Below, piece after piece: positions 7,339 to 8,414 of a DNA stretch of 8,414 nucleotides; within the stretch, counting starts at the first letter, position 1; each line of letters opens with the position of its first letter. The stretch spans positions 1 to 8,414 of the forward strand of contig JAFAIY010000294.1 of NCBI GenBank assembly GCA_019236485.1. Reading direction: 5' to 3'. The notes beneath the pieces were generated by a model, which did no database searches, was not told the origin of the DNA, and was given only the letters and a program-made list of their open reading frames with translations. The DNA is from Comamonas sp. (GTDB lineage: Bacteria; Pseudomonadota; Gammaproteobacteria; Burkholderiales; Burkholderiaceae_C). The translations under genes and the position numbers were made by a program.

Positions 7339-7395
7339 TTGCAGAGCCTGCCCGGGCACGGATACATTCTGTGGCCGGAAATTTTCAAGCGCCTC

Positions 7396-7423
7396 TTGTG
7401 ATCCCGCCGCGCCGCCGTAAATT
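7396..7423 (+). promoter_or_regulatory. Possible sigma-70 promoter for the YkvA-family gene
   Basis: TTGTGA (7396-7401) and TAAATT (7418-7423) are separated by 16 bases. Each matches four of six consensus positions, and the pair would start transcription about 30 bases before the ATG at 7460. The two hexamers stand out from a GC-rich surround. The match is modest and could be chance. Confidence 0.3.
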
Positions 7424-7459
7424 GCAGGGCAGTTGTGTTGCCGGATTGGAGAGTCTGTG

Positions 7460-7750
7460 ATGTGGAAGCTGGGTCGCCTGCTGACAAGGTTTCGCAAGGA
7501 GCTGCTGCTCGCCTGGGCCGTGCTGCGCGATCCGCGTGCGCCCAGAGCCGCCAAGCTGGTGACGCTGCTGGCGGCGCTGTATGTGATCAGCCCCATAGAC
7601 TTTGTCCCCGATGCCATCCCCGTGCTTGGCTGGCTGGATGACGGACTGATAGGCTATTTGCTGCTGCAGCTGGCGTTCAGGTTTTTGCCCGCCGAGCTGC
7701 TGGCCTCGCTGCGCGACCGCGTGGACGGCCGCACGAGGGCGGCGCGCTGA
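7460..7750 (+). CDS. YkvA/DUF1232 family small protein
   Basis: A 96-residue protein with the DUF1232 core at residues ~32-65: AAKLVTLLAALYVISPIDFVPDAIPVLGWLDDG. The signature SPIDFVPD-x-IP-x-x-G-x-x-DD is intact. The hydrophobic stretch LVTLLAALYVI followed by GLIGYLLLQLAFRFL suggests membrane association; the ends are basic (MWKLGRLLTRFRKE and DGRTRAAR). The biochemical role of this widespread family is not established, and I do not propose one. The start at ATG 7460 is supported by GGAGAG six bases upstream; the frame stays open a little further upstream but without a comparable ribosome-binding site. It follows the acetyltransferase by 121 bases, enough for its own promoter, and is convergent with dkgB. 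Confidence 0.9.
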   Translation: MWKLGRLLTRFRKELLLAWAVLRDPRAPRAAKLVTLLAALYVISPIDFVPDAIPVLGWLDDGLIGYLLLQLAFRFLPAELLASLRDRVDGRTRAAR

Positions 7751-7775
7751 GAAGCCGCGGGATTATGAAGTTGAT

Positions 7776-7815
7776 AGCTGCCGGCGCTGAATTGGAAGCA
7801 TTGGCAGCTGTTTTT
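7776..7815 (+). terminator. Hairpin plus T-tract between ykvA-like gene and dkgB
   Basis: AGCTGCC (7776-7782) pairs with GGCAGCT (7803-7809). The stem continues with two G-T wobbles, one mismatch and three more pairs (7786-7788 with 7797-7799), closing an 8-base loop. GTTTTT follows directly. This fits a Rho-independent terminator for the plus-strand YkvA-family gene, whose stop lies 25 bases before the hairpin. Read in the opposite direction there is no T-tract, so it would not end dkgB transcription well. The sequence also resembles a dispersed intergenic hairpin that I recall from Comamonadaceae genomes. Confidence 0.6.
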
Positions 7816-7826
7816 ATGTGAGAGGC

Positions 7827-8414
7827 TCAATCCCAGGCCGGCGCCAGGCCTTGGGGATCCACCTCACGGCCGTTGCGCTCCAGCCCCGCAATGTGCTCCA
7901 TATCGTCTTCGTCCAGCCGCAGCTGCTGGGCCTTGAGGTTGGCCTCCAGGTTCTCGCGCCTGGTGGAGGAGGGGATCACCGCATAGCCTAGCTGCATAGC
8001 CCAGGCCAGCGCGACCTGGGCCACGCCGGCGCCGTGCTTTTGCGCAATTCCGGCCAGCACCGGGTCCTGAAGCACCTTGCCATAGGCCAGCGTCATATAC
8101 GAGGTCAGCTGGATCTTCTGCTCCTTGAGAAATGCCGCCAGCTTGCGGTTTTGCAGATAGGGGCTGAGCTCGATCTGGTTGGTTGCGATCTGGCCCGGGC
8201 CCAGGACCGCAATAGCCTCCCGGGTCAGGGCGATATTGAAGTTGGAGATGCCTATCTGGCGCGTGAGCCCGCGGTCCCGGGCCTCGGCCAGGGCCTGCAT
8301 GAACTCCTGGACGCTCACGCCGCTGCCGGGCGCGGGCCAATGGATCAGCGTCAGGTCCAGCTGTTCGGTGCCCAGCTTTTCTAGGCTTTGCTCCAGGCTG
8401 GGGATCAGCTTGGC
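7827..8414 (-). CDS. dkgB: 2,5-didehydrogluconate reductase DkgB (aldo/keto reductase), N-terminus beyond window
   Basis: Minus-strand gene whose 5' end lies past the window; the last 195 residues are visible, and about 70 residues are missing compared with the 267-residue E. coli protein. The match to E. coli DkgB as I recall it is close throughout: [22 protein letters not shown] (the active-site histidine strand), [43 protein letters not shown], the NADPH-binding [18 protein letters not shown], and the C-terminal GLAPAWD. The enzyme reduces 2,5-diketo-D-gluconate and various aldehydes such as methylglyoxal with NADPH in the cytoplasm. The catalytic Asp/Tyr/Lys of the family lie in the missing part. 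The frame has no interruption up to the window end; an internal GTG at 8318 is not the start, because conserved family sequence continues before it. It is convergent with the YkvA-family gene. Confidence 0.93.
   Translation of the reverse strand, partial: AKLIPSLEQSLEKLGTEQLDLTLIHWPAPGSGVSVQEFMQALAEARDRGLTRQIGISNFNIALTREAIAVLGPGQIATNQIELSPYLQNRKLAAFLKEQKIQLTSYMTLAYGKVLQDPVLAGIAQKHGAGVAQVALAWAMQLGYAVIPSSTRRENLEANLKAQQLRLDEDDMEHIAGLERNGREVDPQGLAPAWD

Noticed and set aside
7349..7358. 10-base palindrome TGCCCGGGCA after the acetyltransferase gene
   Set aside because: It is too short to form a hairpin with a loop and lacks a T-tract; probably chance in GC-rich sequence.

Overview
The window is GC-rich (third codon positions are overwhelmingly G or C) and reads as chromosomal DNA of a betaproteobacterium, most likely Comamonadaceae (Comamonas/Delftia/Acidovorax-like). 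That placement rests on codon use, on the gene families present, and on an intergenic hairpin near 7776-7809 that resembles dispersed hairpins I recall from that family. No RNA gene, CRISPR array, insertion sequence or prophage gene is visible.

Layout. (1) 1-654, plus strand: C-terminal part of an AraC-family regulator whose start lies before the window. (2) 655-769: a short spacer with a GC hairpin and a near-ideal LexA (SOS) box, CTGT-N8-ACAG. (3) 770-4872, plus strand: a two-gene, translationally coupled DNA-repair operon. Its first gene encodes a bacterial FAN1-type VRR-NUC structure-specific nuclease. Its second encodes an XPD/DinG-type iron-sulfur helicase carrying its own N-terminal PD-(D/E)XK nuclease motif. 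(4) 4943-6067, plus strand: a protein strongly resembling metazoan Suppressor of fused (SUFU). (5) 6159-6658, minus strand: trmO, a tRNA t6A37 methyltransferase, interrupted by an apparent one-base deletion. (6) 6805-7338, plus strand: a GNAT acetyltransferase of the phosphinothricin/methionine-sulfone (Pat/MnaT) group. (7) 7460-7750, plus strand: a small YkvA/DUF1232 protein. (8) 7827 to the window end, minus strand: the C-terminal part of dkgB, an aldo/keto reductase.

The most coherent system is the SOS-box / FAN1 / nuclease-helicase operon. It combines a damage-responsive operator, a flap and crosslink-processing nuclease, and a 5'-3' Fe-S helicase with a second nuclease motif, so it looks like a self-contained bacterial interstrand-crosslink or flap-processing module. 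The families are known. The joint regulation and the presence of two nuclease folds are what deserve testing. The remaining genes look like ordinary, independently expressed accessory and housekeeping genes.
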